Positions 6,430-6,819 of a stretch of 6,819 nt of DNA are shown one piece after another. The stretch is from NCBI GenBank assembly GCA_011056825.1, contig DSBH01000283.1, positions 1 through 6,819 of the forward strand, given 5' to 3'. The position numbers and the translations under genes are program-made. The notes below the pieces were generated by a model. The model did not search any database and was not told the origin of the DNA. It saw only the letters and a list, made by a program, of their open reading frames with translations. The DNA is from Deltaproteobacteria bacterium. Lineage in GTDB: Bacteria; Desulfobacterota; Syntrophia; Syntrophales; UBA2210. Position 1 is the first letter of the stretch; each line of letters opens with the position of its first letter.

Positions 6430-6819
6430 ATGGACAAACAGACACATCCGGCCTTTCCCGGTCGACTGAATCCGCCCTGCGGCGATATTCCGCCCGACTG
6501 GGATATCATTGTCATCGGAGGCGGCGTGACAGGTGCGGGTATTCTACGGGAAGCAGTCCGGCTGGGATTCCGGACCATTCTCCTGGAGCAGGCCGATTTC
6601 GCCTGGGGTACGTCGAGCCGTTCCTCGAAACTTGTTCACGGCGGCCTCCGTTATCTCAGGGAGGGCAGAATTTTTCTTACCAAGGCGTCAGTGGAAGAAC
6701 GACAGCGCCTGTTGCTGGAGGCGCCGGGACTTGTCGAACCCCTGGGTTTTCTGCTGCCCCTTTACCAAGGGCGGAATCCCGGCAAAACGATCCTGTCCAC
6801 GGGTCTCACCCTTTACGAC
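6430..6819 (+). CDS. FAD-dependent glycerol-3-phosphate dehydrogenase (GlpD-like), N-terminal part
   Basis: The first 130 codons, cut by the right edge. GlpD/GlpA enzymes oxidise sn-glycerol-3-phosphate to DHAP and pass electrons to quinone at the membrane. The FAD-binding Rossmann start is IIVIGGGVTGAG (26-37). The family block GTSSRSSKLVHGGLRYL (60-76) is nearly identical to other GlpD proteins, and TGLTLYD at the edge also fits. Compared with the family's usual GIARDAALRG after the glycine motif, this protein has GILREAVRLG, so it is a somewhat divergent member. It carries about 24 hydrophilic residues before the Rossmann strand, more than E. coli GlpD. ATG 6430 is the only possible start: an in-frame TGA lies at 6403-6405 and no other usable start codon precedes the FAD motif. 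The Shine-Dalgarno is weak and poorly spaced (GGGGAAA near 6410), so translation is probably coupled to the gene 4 nt upstream. Confidence 0.88.
   Translation, partial: MDKQTHPAFPGRLNPPCGDIPPDWDIIVIGGGVTGAGILREAVRLGFRTILLEQADFAWGTSSRSSKLVHGGLRYLREGRIFLTKASVEERQRLLLEAPGLVEPLGFLLPLYQGRNPGKTILSTGLTLYD

Noticed and set aside
5526..6578. 350-codon open frame on the minus strand
   Set aside because: It is antisense to the AGPS-like gene and the start of the GlpD-like gene, both strongly supported. Its translation resembles no family I know and lacks domain-like motifs; it is a product of GC-rich codon use.

Overview
The window looks like a piece of a moderately GC-rich chromosome, most likely from an anaerobic Desulfobacterota (formerly Deltaproteobacteria) relative. 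I base this on the overall feel of the proteins, a uvrB-uvrC pairing, and an alkylglycerone-phosphate-synthase-like gene beside a GlpD-like gene. The lineage is an inference; nothing in the sequence fixes it. No RNA gene, CRISPR array or phage gene is visible.

Left end (1 to about 812, + strand): the 3' part of an IS1380-family insertion sequence. An open frame runs in from the left edge, encodes the C-terminal half of a DDE/YREK transposase and stops at 684. After it come two adjacent stem-loops (691-714 and 717-733) and a candidate right terminal inverted repeat ending at 812. The element faces uvrC and would end only about 11 bp past the uvrC stop codon.

Middle (824-4661, - strand): a two-gene nucleotide excision repair operon, uvrB then uvrC. 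The genes overlap by 17 bp and a Shine-Dalgarno for uvrC lies inside uvrB. Both proteins are full length with all key motifs. UvrB receives damaged DNA from UvrA (not in this window), verifies the lesion, and recruits UvrC, which cuts on both sides of it.

Intergenic 4662-4826: a 165-bp divergent region with a good promoter for the rightward genes (TTGACA plus an extended -10) and a weak candidate for uvrB.

Right end (4827-6819, + strand): a FAD-linked oxidase resembling alkyl-DHAP synthase (AGPS, ether-lipid synthesis), followed 4 nt later by the first 130 codons of a GlpD-type FAD glycerol-3-phosphate dehydrogenase that runs off the window. GlpD makes DHAP, and an acylated form of DHAP is the substrate of AGPS. 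The pair is therefore suggestive of glycerol or ether-lipid metabolism, but this is not proven.

I see no convincing undescribed system. The points most worth checking are the AGPS-like/GlpD-like pair, the structured IS end, and the apparent loss of a normal terminator behind uvrC.
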